This document shows, piece by piece, positions 1-7,374 of a stretch of DNA of 54,914 nucleotides. Position numbers and translations under genes: made by a program. This DNA comes from Myxococcales bacterium UBA1203. Lineage in GTDB: Bacteria; Myxococcota; Myxococcia; Myxococcales; UBA5297. The first letter of the stretch is position 1. Each line of letters begins with the position of its first letter. Location: assembly GCA_002309695.1 (NCBI GenBank), contig DBXV01000011.1:18840-73753 (forward strand). The letters run 5' to 3'. Under the pieces are notes generated by a model. It was given only the letters and a program-made list of their open reading frames with translations, did no database searches and had not been told where the DNA came from.

Positions 1-1176
1 TTCCAGATCGTCCGCTGCTTCCGCGACGAAGACCTGCGCCTCGACCGCCAGCCGGAATTCACCCAGATCGACGTGGAGATGTCCTTCGTGAATCAGGACG
101 ACGTGTTCACGGCGATGGAGGGACTGGTCGCGAAGCTCTGGAAGGAAATCCTGGGCGTTGAAATCAAGCTGCCGCTGCCCCGCATGGACTTCGACGAATC
201 CATGCGCCGCTTCGGCAACGACAAGCCCGACCTCCGCTTCGGCCTGGAGCACGTGGACTTCACCGACGTGGTGAAGGCCCACAACGGCGGCGGCGTGCCG
301 CTCTTCGAGGAAATCCTGGCCAAGAAGGGCATCTTCAAGGCCATCCGCCTGCCGAAGGAATACTCCCTCTCGCGCAAGGACTTCGATGCGCTGGAGAAAG
401 AGGCCAAGGGCATGGGCAGCGCGGGGCTGGGCCGCGCCAAGATCGGCGAAGGCGGCGCCTGGAGCCAGACGCCCTTCGCCAAGACCATCAGCGACGACCT
501 CAGGCTCGCCATCAACAAAGCCTGCGGCGCCGAGGAGGGCGACAGCATCATCTTCCAGATGGGCCGCGCGGCCATGGTTCACGCGGTGCTGGCCAACATC
601 CGCCTCATGCTGGGCAAGAAGTTCGACATGATTCCCGCCTACGGCACGCGGAACGGCGACTGGAAGTTCCTCTGGGTGGTCAACCCGCCGCTCTTCGAGT
701 TCGACGAAGAGAATCAGACCTGGGTGGCGGCCCACCACGCCTTCACGCGGCCTCACGACGAGGACATCCAGTACCTCGAAAGCGACCCCGAGCGCGTGAA
801 GTGCCACCGCTACGACCTGGTGCTCAACGGCTTTGAAATCGGCGGCGGCTCCATCCGCCTCCACGACCCCGAGGTTCAGAAGAAAGTCTTCAAGGCGCTC
901 GGCATCGACGATGAGGAGGCGCGGCGCAAATTCGGCTTCCTGCTCGACGCCCTCAAGTGCGGCGCGCCCCCCCATGGCGGCATCGCGCTGGGCATGGACC
1001 GCGTGGTCATGCTGCTCACCGGCGCGGCCAGCCTGCGCGACGTGGTGGCCTTCCCCAAGACGCTGCGAGGAACCGATCTGATGACCGGCGCACCCGGCGA
1101 CGTGACGGCCAAGCAGCTGGAAGATCTGCACATTCAGCCGGTGTATCCGGATTCCAAGGCCGACAGCGGCAGCTGA
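1..1176 (+). CDS. aspS: Aspartyl-tRNA synthetase, C-terminal part (5' truncated by window)
   Basis: This enzyme charges tRNA-Asp (or tRNA-Asp/Asn) with aspartate in the cytoplasm. The reading frame is open from base 1, so the gene begins upstream of the window. The first visible residues, FQIVRCFRDEDLRLDRQPEF, are class II motif 2. They are followed by a GAD insertion domain of bacterial AspRS and the C-terminal motif 3, GGIALGMDRVVMLL. The ending around VAFPKT and a short tail is typical of bacterial AspRS. The stop TGA is at 1174-1176, followed by a strong terminator. Whether the enzyme is discriminating or non-discriminating cannot be judged without the N-terminal anticodon-binding domain. 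Identification is secure from the motifs. Confidence 0.97.
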   Translation, partial: FQIVRCFRDEDLRLDRQPEFTQIDVEMSFVNQDDVFTAMEGLVAKLWKEILGVEIKLPLPRMDFDESMRRFGNDKPDLRFGLEHVDFTDVVKAHNGGGVPLFEEILAKKGIFKAIRLPKEYSLSRKDFDALEKEAKGMGSAGLGRAKIGEGGAWSQTPFAKTISDDLRLAINKACGAEEGDSIIFQMGRAAMVHAVLANIRLMLGKKFDMIPAYGTRNGDWKFLWVVNPPLFEFDEENQTWVAAHHAFTRPHDEDIQYLESDPERVKCHRYDLVLNGFEIGGGSIRLHDPEVQKKVFKALGIDDEEARRKFGFLLDALKCGAPPHGGIALGMDRVVMLLTGAASLRDVVAFPKTLRGTDLMTGAPGDVTAKQLEDLHIQPVYPDSKADSGS

Positions 1177-1213
1177 CCGCCGATTCCGGAAACGCGGACG
1201 ATGCCTCAAAAAC

Positions 1214-1253
1214 AAAAGCCCTCTCTTCCGCCGATGGAAGGGAGGGCTTTTTT
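1214..1253. terminator. Bidirectional intrinsic terminator between aspS and the Tim44-like gene
   Basis: A long GC-rich stem pairs CCCTCTCTTCC (1219-1229) with GGAAGGGAGGG (1236-1245) around a six-base loop. T runs follow on the plus side and A runs precede it, giving U tracts in both directions. It sits between convergent genes ending at 1176 (+) and 1301 (-). Confidence 0.9.
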
Positions 1254-1300
1254 CGTTTCGTTCCGCCGAATCTGTCGAAAGGCCGGGGCGGGGATGTGAT

Positions 1301-3166
1301 TCAGCTGGACACGTAGCCGCGCTGAGGTCCCAGCGACTTGATGATTTCGTAGTCCTCATCCGGCGCCAGCTTGAGATGGCGGGCCATCATCTTGAGGAGC
1401 TGCATCTCGGAATCGTCGATTTTGCCGTCGGCATAGGCGGCGGCGGCCAGAGCCCTGAACAGCATGCGGGATTCCTCGATGCTCTTGGGCTGGATGGTCG
1501 AAATGTCGGACGGCGGCGCGGCAAGGAAGGCTTTGAGGAGCATCGGCTCCAGGTCCCAGCGTTCCATGCACATGGCGAGCAGCTTCCGCTCCTTGTCGGA
1601 CACATGCCCGTCGGCGCGAACCACGGCGACCATCATGGTGAAGGCCCTGCGCCGGTCCCACGGATCGGCGATGACCCCGATGCGGTCCGCCAGATGCGTC
1701 AGATTCTGCTTCTGGGCCCGCTGACGCGCCTGGAACGTCTCGGGAGTAATCAGCTCCGCGAAGCACCAGTCGTCCCCCAGACTCTTCTTGCAGGCCGGAC
1801 AGCCGTTTTCGCCCAGGGTGGTGATTTCGGCGCTGCACGAGGGACAGCGCGCGGAAGAGAGCCCGGCCTTCGTCGCCGTGGAACAGCCGTTTTTGCGGGC
1901 CAGCTGCATCATCTGGATGTTGGTCACGTCGAACATGCTGCGTCCTGACGGATCGCGGCGGAGTTCCTGCCAGCGGACGCGGAACCAGGCGCGCTCGCAG
2001 TCGATGTCCGAGACGATTTGCACCAGGTCGATTTTGCCGCCCAGGACGCGGCCGATGGATAGGCCCGCCTCTTCGGAGGAAAGCTGAATCAGGGCCTGCG
2101 GCTGGGCGAAGCGGGCGAAAGAATAAATCTGGTTCTGGGCCAGCGCGGAGAGACGCGACCAGAAGACAACCTTGGCCCTGTCTTCCATGCACTGGCGCGT
2201 GACGGAGGGATCCAGCGCCTGGAGCCGGGCAAAGCCGTCGATGGGCTCGGGGGCCGTTTCGGAGATGCGGAAGTCGTTGGCCTCCACAATCTGCGTCAGC
2301 ACCCAGTCGCCGGTGCCGGAATTGAGGACCGCGCCGCAGCTGCACGTGGTCGTGCCCGAAGTCGGAAGCTGCGCACCGCAGGTGGGGCAGGTGCCGGAGA
2401 TGAATCCGCCCTTGCGGTTGGCGTCCGGAATCGGCTTGCGCAGGAAGGTCCAGGTCTCGGCGCAGTCGCTGAGCGGCGCGCGCTCCAGCTTCTGCTGCTG
2501 TTTTTCCGGCGGCATCGACGCGAGCACATCGACAGTGCGCAGACGGCTGGCGATGGCCACATGCAGCGCGTCGAACTCATCCCCGATTTCGATGCCGACA
2601 ATGGCGCTCTGGCGAATCGTGACATCACCGGTGATGACGCGCCGCTGATGCACGCTGTCGATGGCGATCTGAGCCTCCAGATTTTTGCAGAGGCCGTCGG
2701 ACAGATAGGGACGCAGCTCCTTGAGGTCGCCGGCGGAGCGGGCCTTTTGCAGCCGGACAAAGAGGCTTTCGGCCAGCTTGCAGAACTTGTCCGCGTCGAA
2801 TTTTGAATCGCGTCCGCAGATGGAGGCGAGGCCTGCCTGGAGCGTGTCAAAGCTCTGCCGCTTGCCGCCGTAAATCTTTGTGTCCAGCTCGTTGAGCGCC
2901 TTGAGCGTGGAGGCCCGGTCCTGACTTTCCTGGCGCTTTTTGCGGGCGTTCTGACGGAGGGCGTAGGTGCCAGCCGCGGCGCCGCCAACGGCGGCTATGG
3001 CGCCGGCCACACCTGCCAGTGTCATGGCGACGGTCCCGGTGAGGATGAAGCCAAAGGGGACGGCTGCCGATGCTGCTGCCATCTCGGGAATCGCGGCCAG
3101 GGCCGTTCCTGAGGGGAGAAGCGCCAGTGCGGCACCGGTCAGAAGGGGCAGGTTTGGACGGTCCAT
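1301..3166 (-). CDS. Membrane protein with duplicated Tim44-like domains, two zinc ribbons and a C-terminal TerB-like domain
   Basis: 621 residues. The N terminus has two hydrophobic stretches (about 8-25 and 37-68), probably a signal or anchor and a TM helix. A Tim44-like region follows (about 95-250, with DKFCKLAESLFVRLQKA). Next is a zinc ribbon, CPTCGAQLP...CSCGAVL (about 259-280), then a second Tim44-like segment (about 310-420) and a second ribbon, CPSC...CPACKKSL (about 441-460). The C-terminal 130 residues look like a TerB/tellurite-resistance helical domain, with the acidic pairs DGHVSDKERKLL and DGKIDDSEMQLL. Tim44-like bacterial proteins are membrane-associated and of largely unknown role; TerB domains are metal-linked and helical. 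No operon partner is visible, and the gene ends at a shared terminator. Domain calls rest on motif recognition; the function is not known. Confidence 0.75.
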   Translation of the reverse strand: MDRPNLPLLTGAALALLPSGTALAAIPEMAAASAAVPFGFILTGTVAMTLAGVAGAIAAVGGAAAGTYALRQNARKKRQESQDRASTLKALNELDTKIYGGKRQSFDTLQAGLASICGRDSKFDADKFCKLAESLFVRLQKARSAGDLKELRPYLSDGLCKNLEAQIAIDSVHQRRVITGDVTIRQSAIVGIEIGDEFDALHVAIASRLRTVDVLASMPPEKQQQKLERAPLSDCAETWTFLRKPIPDANRKGGFISGTCPTCGAQLPTSGTTTCSCGAVLNSGTGDWVLTQIVEANDFRISETAPEPIDGFARLQALDPSVTRQCMEDRAKVVFWSRLSALAQNQIYSFARFAQPQALIQLSSEEAGLSIGRVLGGKIDLVQIVSDIDCERAWFRVRWQELRRDPSGRSMFDVTNIQMMQLARKNGCSTATKAGLSSARCPSCSAEITTLGENGCPACKKSLGDDWCFAELITPETFQARQRAQKQNLTHLADRIGVIADPWDRRRAFTMMVAVVRADGHVSDKERKLLAMCMERWDLEPMLLKAFLAAPPSDISTIQPKSIEESRMLFRALAAAAYADGKIDDSEMQLLKMMARHLKLAPDEDYEIIKSLGPQRGYVSS

Positions 3167-3375
3167 CGTTTCGTGGTCTCCCTTGGCGCCAGGCCGGATG
3201 CGTCGGGAATGGATGCGGGAACGAAGGGGAAAACGTTCCCGGACGGTTCGGATGCGCGCGGAAGGCGGAAAATTGGGCCTCCACAGACGACATCACGAAT
3301 GGGGCGCGGCTCTTTAGGGCGGGCCCCTGCGCCGTTCAACCGCGAGACAGGAAACGTGGACGGTGAAGTCCGGCG

Positions 3376-4602
3376 TCAGTGACCGCTGAACTCCAGCTGG
3401 AGCGTCGAGTGCTCCAGATTGAAGCGCGTTTTCAGGAGCGCCCGCGCCTGGGTGAGAATCCGGCTGTGGTCTTCCAGCGTGCATCCCGGCTTCAGCTCGA
3501 TGTGCGCCGAGATGGCGTGATGGTCCTGAGCCAGCGTCCACATGTGCAGATCATGGACGCCGGTGACGCCCTCAACCGAAAGAAGCGCCTGAACCACGTC
3601 GCCGAAGGGGGCATGCGCCGGTGCGCCCTCCAGGAGGATGTGACTCGCCTGGCGCAGCAGCCTGACGGCGCCGAAGGCAATGAAGACGGCGATGGCGATG
3701 GAGAGAATCGGGTCCAGCAGCGTCCAGCCCGTCTTCCAGGCGACGGCAGCGGCGATGATGACGCCGACCGAAGACAGCGTGTCTCCCAGAACGTGCAGAA
3801 AAGCCCCGCGGACATTGAGGCTGTGGGAGTCGGAGAGCAGGAAAGCGCTGGCGACGTTGACGGCGAGTCCTACGGCGGCGACGGCCAGCATGATGCCTGC
3901 CTGAATCGGCTGCGGCTCGCGCAGGCGCCCCACGGCCTCCCAGATGATGATGAGCGCCAGGACGATGAGGGTGATGGCGTTGACCAGGGCCGAGAGGATT
4001 TCAAAGCGGGAATAGCCAAAGGTCCGCTGGCCGTCGGCCGGGCGCCTGGCGAATTTGAGGGCCAGAAACGACAGCAGCAGCGCCGCGGCGTCGGTGAGCA
4101 TGTGGCCCGCGTCCGAGACGAGCGACAGGGAGCCGGACACGATGCCGCCCACAAATTCCGCGAGCATCGTGGTGCAGGTCAGCGCCAGCGCACCGGCGAG
4201 CCTCCTGCTGTCCGACGTGTCCGCATGCGTGTGGAACAGGCCGTGATGATGGTGGTGATGCCCGTCGTGCCCGTGCTCACAGTCATGCGCGTGTTCGTGT
4301 TCGTGACTGTGGCCGTGTTCATGGTCATGCCCGTGCGCTTCCTCTTCATGCTCATGCGCGTGGTCATGGTCATGCTCATGTTCGTGGGGATGATGGGCAC
4401 AGGCCGTGTCCCCGCAGTTCCGGCACGCCTCGCCGCCGGGAGCCTGAGACTCTCCCGCGGCGTCGTAAGGGCAGTGACAGCCGTGAGCCGAAAATTCGTG
4501 CCGGCCGTCCTTGCAGGAACAGTGGGCACCGGCCACCGTTTCCTTCGCCCCCGCCTCCGCTTCCCTGTGTCCCTGACTGTCTTCCATGGACTTCGCCTTC
4601 AT
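3376..4602 (-). CDS. Cation diffusion facilitator (CzcD/ZitB-type) zinc/divalent-metal exporter with a His-rich N-terminal domain
   Basis: This is an inner-membrane proton-coupled exporter of Zn2+ or similar metals. The start chosen is the ATG at 4602 (MKAKSMEDSQ); a GTG 63 bases upstream lacks a ribosome site. The cytoplasmic N terminus (about 1-140) is unusually rich in Cys and His, with CSCKDGRHEF, a C..C pair and a long HEHEHDHDH-type stretch, so it probably binds several metal ions. Six TM helices follow. The two metal-site HxxxD motifs are visible as HMLTD in TM2 and HVLGD in TM5. The C-terminal domain, with VEGVTGVHDLHMWTL, matches the CDF cytoplasmic ferredoxin-like domain. The family assignment is firm; the substrate (Zn, Cd, Co, Ni) is inferred only. 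Confidence 0.93.
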   Translation of the reverse strand: MKAKSMEDSQGHREAEAGAKETVAGAHCSCKDGRHEFSAHGCHCPYDAAGESQAPGGEACRNCGDTACAHHPHEHEHDHDHAHEHEEEAHGHDHEHGHSHEHEHAHDCEHGHDGHHHHHHGLFHTHADTSDSRRLAGALALTCTTMLAEFVGGIVSGSLSLVSDAGHMLTDAAALLLSFLALKFARRPADGQRTFGYSRFEILSALVNAITLIVLALIIIWEAVGRLREPQPIQAGIMLAVAAVGLAVNVASAFLLSDSHSLNVRGAFLHVLGDTLSSVGVIIAAAVAWKTGWTLLDPILSIAIAVFIAFGAVRLLRQASHILLEGAPAHAPFGDVVQALLSVEGVTGVHDLHMWTLAQDHHAISAHIELKPGCTLEDHSRILTQARALLKTRFNLEHSTLQLEFSGH

Positions 4603-4651
4603 TGGCAAACCGCCGCCGGATTCCGAATGGGAGGCGGCTGAAAAAGAGGGC

Positions 4652-4665
4652 GGCGCCGCTAGCAC
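4652..4665 (-). promoter_or_regulatory. Candidate promoter -10/start module of the CDF exporter gene
   Basis: On the minus strand this reads GTGCTAGCGGCGCC about 50 bases before the start codon. It matches the TGCTAAGG-GCGCC module seen upstream of other genes in the window, and a CTTTTTC run follows it. A -35 is not convincing (TTGTTT at 4687-4682). Confidence 0.4.
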
Positions 4666-4759
4666 GGGGGCAAACAGGGGAAAACAAAATGTTTGAGTTG
4701 GCTAACAAAAGGCGGCGTCCGCAGGGAAAAGCCGGTGCCGGAACGCTCGAATCGCGAAT

Positions 4760-4812
4760 CAAAAATAAAAAAGCGCCCCTCTCTCCGCGGGAGAAAGAGG
4801 GGCGCTGTCTTT
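4760..4812 (-). terminator. Intrinsic terminator of the 786-residue membrane-protein gene
   Basis: The stem pairs AGCGCCCCTCT (4772-4782) with AGAGGGGCGCT (4796-4806). On the minus strand it is followed by TTTTTTATTTTT. It lies 50 bases downstream of the stop at 4860. A shorter T tract on the other side could give weak plus-strand activity. Confidence 0.85.
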
Positions 4813-4859
4813 TGTGCTGACAGACGCTGAGCTTCGTCAGCGTCCCATCGTCACTGTCA

Positions 4860-7220
4860 TCACTGTGCGGCAGGCGCATCAGCAGCAGCCGGCGCGGGAG
4901 CGTCTTCGGCAGGTTCCGCGGGCTTTTCGTCGGCCTTTTTGTCGCTGTCGGAAGCCGGCGCGGCCTTTTCGGCTTTTGCCGCGGCCTGAGCTTCGTCGGC
5001 CTTGCAGAAGTGCCAGTAGTAAACGCCGCCGCACGCCGCGGCCAGAAGCAGCAGCACGATGGCGATGACGAGTCCCTTGCGGCTCTTGGGCTCCACGCCG
5101 TCGATGGCCGGCTCTCTGAACACCAGCTTGGTGCCCTTGGGCAGTTTGGGCCGGATGGTGAAGCGTCCGCCGAGGCGCCGGGAGAGCTTCTGCCGGGCGT
5201 TCACGGCCCAGCCGTTGGCCTCAAAGAGTAGCGAGAGGTCGCGCTTCTTGAGTTTCAGCCAGCTCATAAAGGTGAGGAGAAGCACGATGGCCAGGATGAC
5301 CGAGGAGACCGTCACGACGGCGTTGAGCGGCTTCACCTCGGAGAGCGCCGAGACGATGTAGGCCACAGCGGAACCCAAAGCGGCGAAAGCGATGCCTCCT
5401 CCCAGAACCAGGTCGCGAATGCCGGAGGAACCACCGCCCGCGGCCTTGGCATCACCGGCGGGCGCTGCCGCGGCACCAGGAGCGGCGTCTTTGGCAGCAG
5501 GCGGCGCTTTCGAAGCGGCCTCCACACTGTCCAGCCCGGCGTTGAGCTTGCCGGTGGCCAGGTCCTCCTGCTCCTTCATCTTGGACGAGGTGAAGCTCTC
5601 GATTTTGCTGGAGATGGCCTTTGCGGCCTTCTTGAAGGGCGCGCGGATGGCTTCACTCAGGCTGATGGGGTTCTCCACCATGTCCACGATGACGGCATCC
5701 CAGGGCTTGCCCTTGTGGTCGATGAACAGACCGCGCTTGCCGACCCTCAGCTGACCGCGCTCGCCCGCTGTGAGCGGCGCCACGACCTCCATGGCTACGG
5801 GCGCGCCCTCCTTCTCGCTGATGGCGGCGTAAACGAGGAAGAACATGCTCTCGGTGGCAATCTTCTTGTGCTCGGCCCGGTTGAAGACCTGCTGGCAGAA
5901 CTCCAGGCGGCGCCCGTCGATGATGAGGCTGCCGGCGTTGAGAACGGAGCGCTCTTTGGGGGCGTAGAGGCTGGAGAAGTTCACCACGCTGCACGCCACG
6001 TCGAGGAACCAGCGCTGGAGCAGGAGCAGCTTCTCCATGTCGTCGAGAACGCTCAGCTCGCCGGCACCGGCCAGGTCCTGTTCGATGAAGGAGAGAAGTT
6101 CGGTGTCGAGATGCGCGCTCTTCTCCGCATCCAGAAGCTCGGCGGGGAGCGTCTCAAAGGGACCGGCGGGGCGGGCGGCCTTCCAGGCAGCGTAGGCGCC
6201 GAAGATGCCCTCGATTTTCTTCCAGTCGTCGCGGTCCATGGCGGGCATGGAGCGCTGCGCGGCGGAGAGCCCGGGATGCTTGGCAATCACGAGGCTGCGG
6301 AGCTTCTCAATTTCGCCCTGGAAGAGGGGATTGATGGGGCCGCTGAAATCCAGCTTTCCGTCGGGCGAAGGCGGGGCGATGGGGCTCTTTTTCAGATGAG
6401 CGGCAACGGCTTCGGGGCCTTCCTTGGCGATGGCTTTCAGTGCGTCGGCGGAGAGCTGGAGGTCGGCCCGCGCGCTGCCTTCCAGTTCGAGGAGGGCGCA
6501 CTGATCGAAGAAGTCCTCCACCTTGGCCTTGAGACCGGCGACGCAGGCATAGGCGGCGTCGGTGTCATCTCCCAGAGGGTGAATGGCGGCGTCCGTCTTT
6601 CCCTGCGCCTCCCAGTCCACGAATTTCTTCGCTTCGGCCCTGAATTTCTCCAGGTCAGCCTTGCCCACGCCGGTTTCGCCGGACATTTCGGCGGAACCGC
6701 CCACAGCGGCAATGATTTTGGCGATGAAGTCCTTGGCGGAATCGGAGGTCACCTGCTCGGCGGTGACGATGCCGTCGCCGTTGACCAGGCGCTTGCTGTA
6801 GCTGCCGCGGAAGGTCCGAACGTCAGCCAATGACAGCGTGTCGCCCTCGGCTTTGCCCACCTCGGTCAGCAGATGAATGGCGCCCTTTTTCAGTGCCTGC
6901 CCCACGTCAGTGGCCTCGTTGAAATCAGAAGCCTTCACCGCGTCGCTGTGCGCGCCGATGCCGTCCCGGTTGCCCAGCCGCTGGAACAGCCAGTCGCGAA
7001 GGGCAATCAGATCGTCGGAGCGCAGCCGGCCGCTCTTCGTGACATCGAGTATTTTCAGCAGGTCGGCGTCCACGTGCAGGTCGCGGATGGGAACGCTGGT
7101 AGCCGCCCAGAGGGCCGGGTCGATTTTGTCGAGGTATTCGAGGTGGGCGGCGTTTTCGATGAGAACCTGGCGGGAGCCGCCGTACTGGCGGGCCATCAGC
7201 TGTCGGGAGGTGTTGGTCAT
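4860..7220 (-). CDS. Large unrecognised membrane protein with EF-hand-like loops and an Ala/Pro/Glu-rich tail
   Basis: 786 residues. The start at 7220 is preceded by GGAG at a 7-base spacing. The first 550 residues look soluble and helical. Two short stretches resemble calcium-loop sequences (LDVTKSGRLRSDDL near 58-71 and NGDGIVTAEQV near 145), but neither is a clean EF-hand. A globular segment around 420-540 contains FCQQVFNRAEHKKIATESMF. Then come an Ala/Gly-rich linker and two TM helices (about 607-625 and 635-655). A basic loop (KLKKRDLSLLFEANGWAVNA) follows, then a third TM helix (about 715-733) and a low-complexity tail of Ala, Glu, Lys and Pro. I do not recognise the family. It is monocistronic between a terminator and its own promoter module. 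Confidence 0.8.
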   Translation of the reverse strand: MTNTSRQLMARQYGGSRQVLIENAAHLEYLDKIDPALWAATSVPIRDLHVDADLLKILDVTKSGRLRSDDLIALRDWLFQRLGNRDGIGAHSDAVKASDFNEATDVGQALKKGAIHLLTEVGKAEGDTLSLADVRTFRGSYSKRLVNGDGIVTAEQVTSDSAKDFIAKIIAAVGGSAEMSGETGVGKADLEKFRAEAKKFVDWEAQGKTDAAIHPLGDDTDAAYACVAGLKAKVEDFFDQCALLELEGSARADLQLSADALKAIAKEGPEAVAAHLKKSPIAPPSPDGKLDFSGPINPLFQGEIEKLRSLVIAKHPGLSAAQRSMPAMDRDDWKKIEGIFGAYAAWKAARPAGPFETLPAELLDAEKSAHLDTELLSFIEQDLAGAGELSVLDDMEKLLLLQRWFLDVACSVVNFSSLYAPKERSVLNAGSLIIDGRRLEFCQQVFNRAEHKKIATESMFFLVYAAISEKEGAPVAMEVVAPLTAGERGQLRVGKRGLFIDHKGKPWDAVIVDMVENPISLSEAIRAPFKKAAKAISSKIESFTSSKMKEQEDLATGKLNAGLDSVEAASKAPPAAKDAAPGAAAAPAGDAKAAGGGSSGIRDLVLGGGIAFAALGSAVAYIVSALSEVKPLNAVVTVSSVILAIVLLLTFMSWLKLKKRDLSLLFEANGWAVNARQKLSRRLGGRFTIRPKLPKGTKLVFREPAIDGVEPKSRKGLVIAIVLLLLAAACGGVYYWHFCKADEAQAAAKAEKAAPASDSDKKADEKPAEPAEDAPAPAAADAPAAQ

Positions 7221-7273
7221 GCGTGTTCTCCAGAGGTTGTGGGGGAAGGCGTCTGAGCCCGGAAAAAAAGGGG

Positions 7274-7287
7274 GGCGCCCTTAGCGC
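7274..7287 (-). promoter_or_regulatory. Candidate promoter -10/start module of the 786-residue gene
   Basis: The minus strand reads GCGCTAAGGGCGCC followed by CCCCTTTTTTT, about 55 bases before the start codon at 7220. It matches the shared TAAGG-GCGCC-CTTTTT module. No good -35 is visible. Confidence 0.45.
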
Positions 7288-7374
7288 ATGGCCAATGGAA
7301 TGGGAGCTTTTTGGCGGATTTATTTCCCTTCTTTGCCTCGTGAGACCGCGTGCCGCCGAATGAGAGTGCCTTCG

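Noticed and set aside
4221..4440. Apparent tandem repeat of ATG/CAT-rich units
   Set aside because: It is the coding sequence for the His/Glu/Asp-rich metal-binding region of the CDF exporter, not an independent repeat.
3379..4641. Plus-strand open frame of about 420 codons opposite the CDF gene
   Set aside because: It is the antisense of a well-defined metal exporter; its valine/methionine-rich part only reflects His codons on the other strand.
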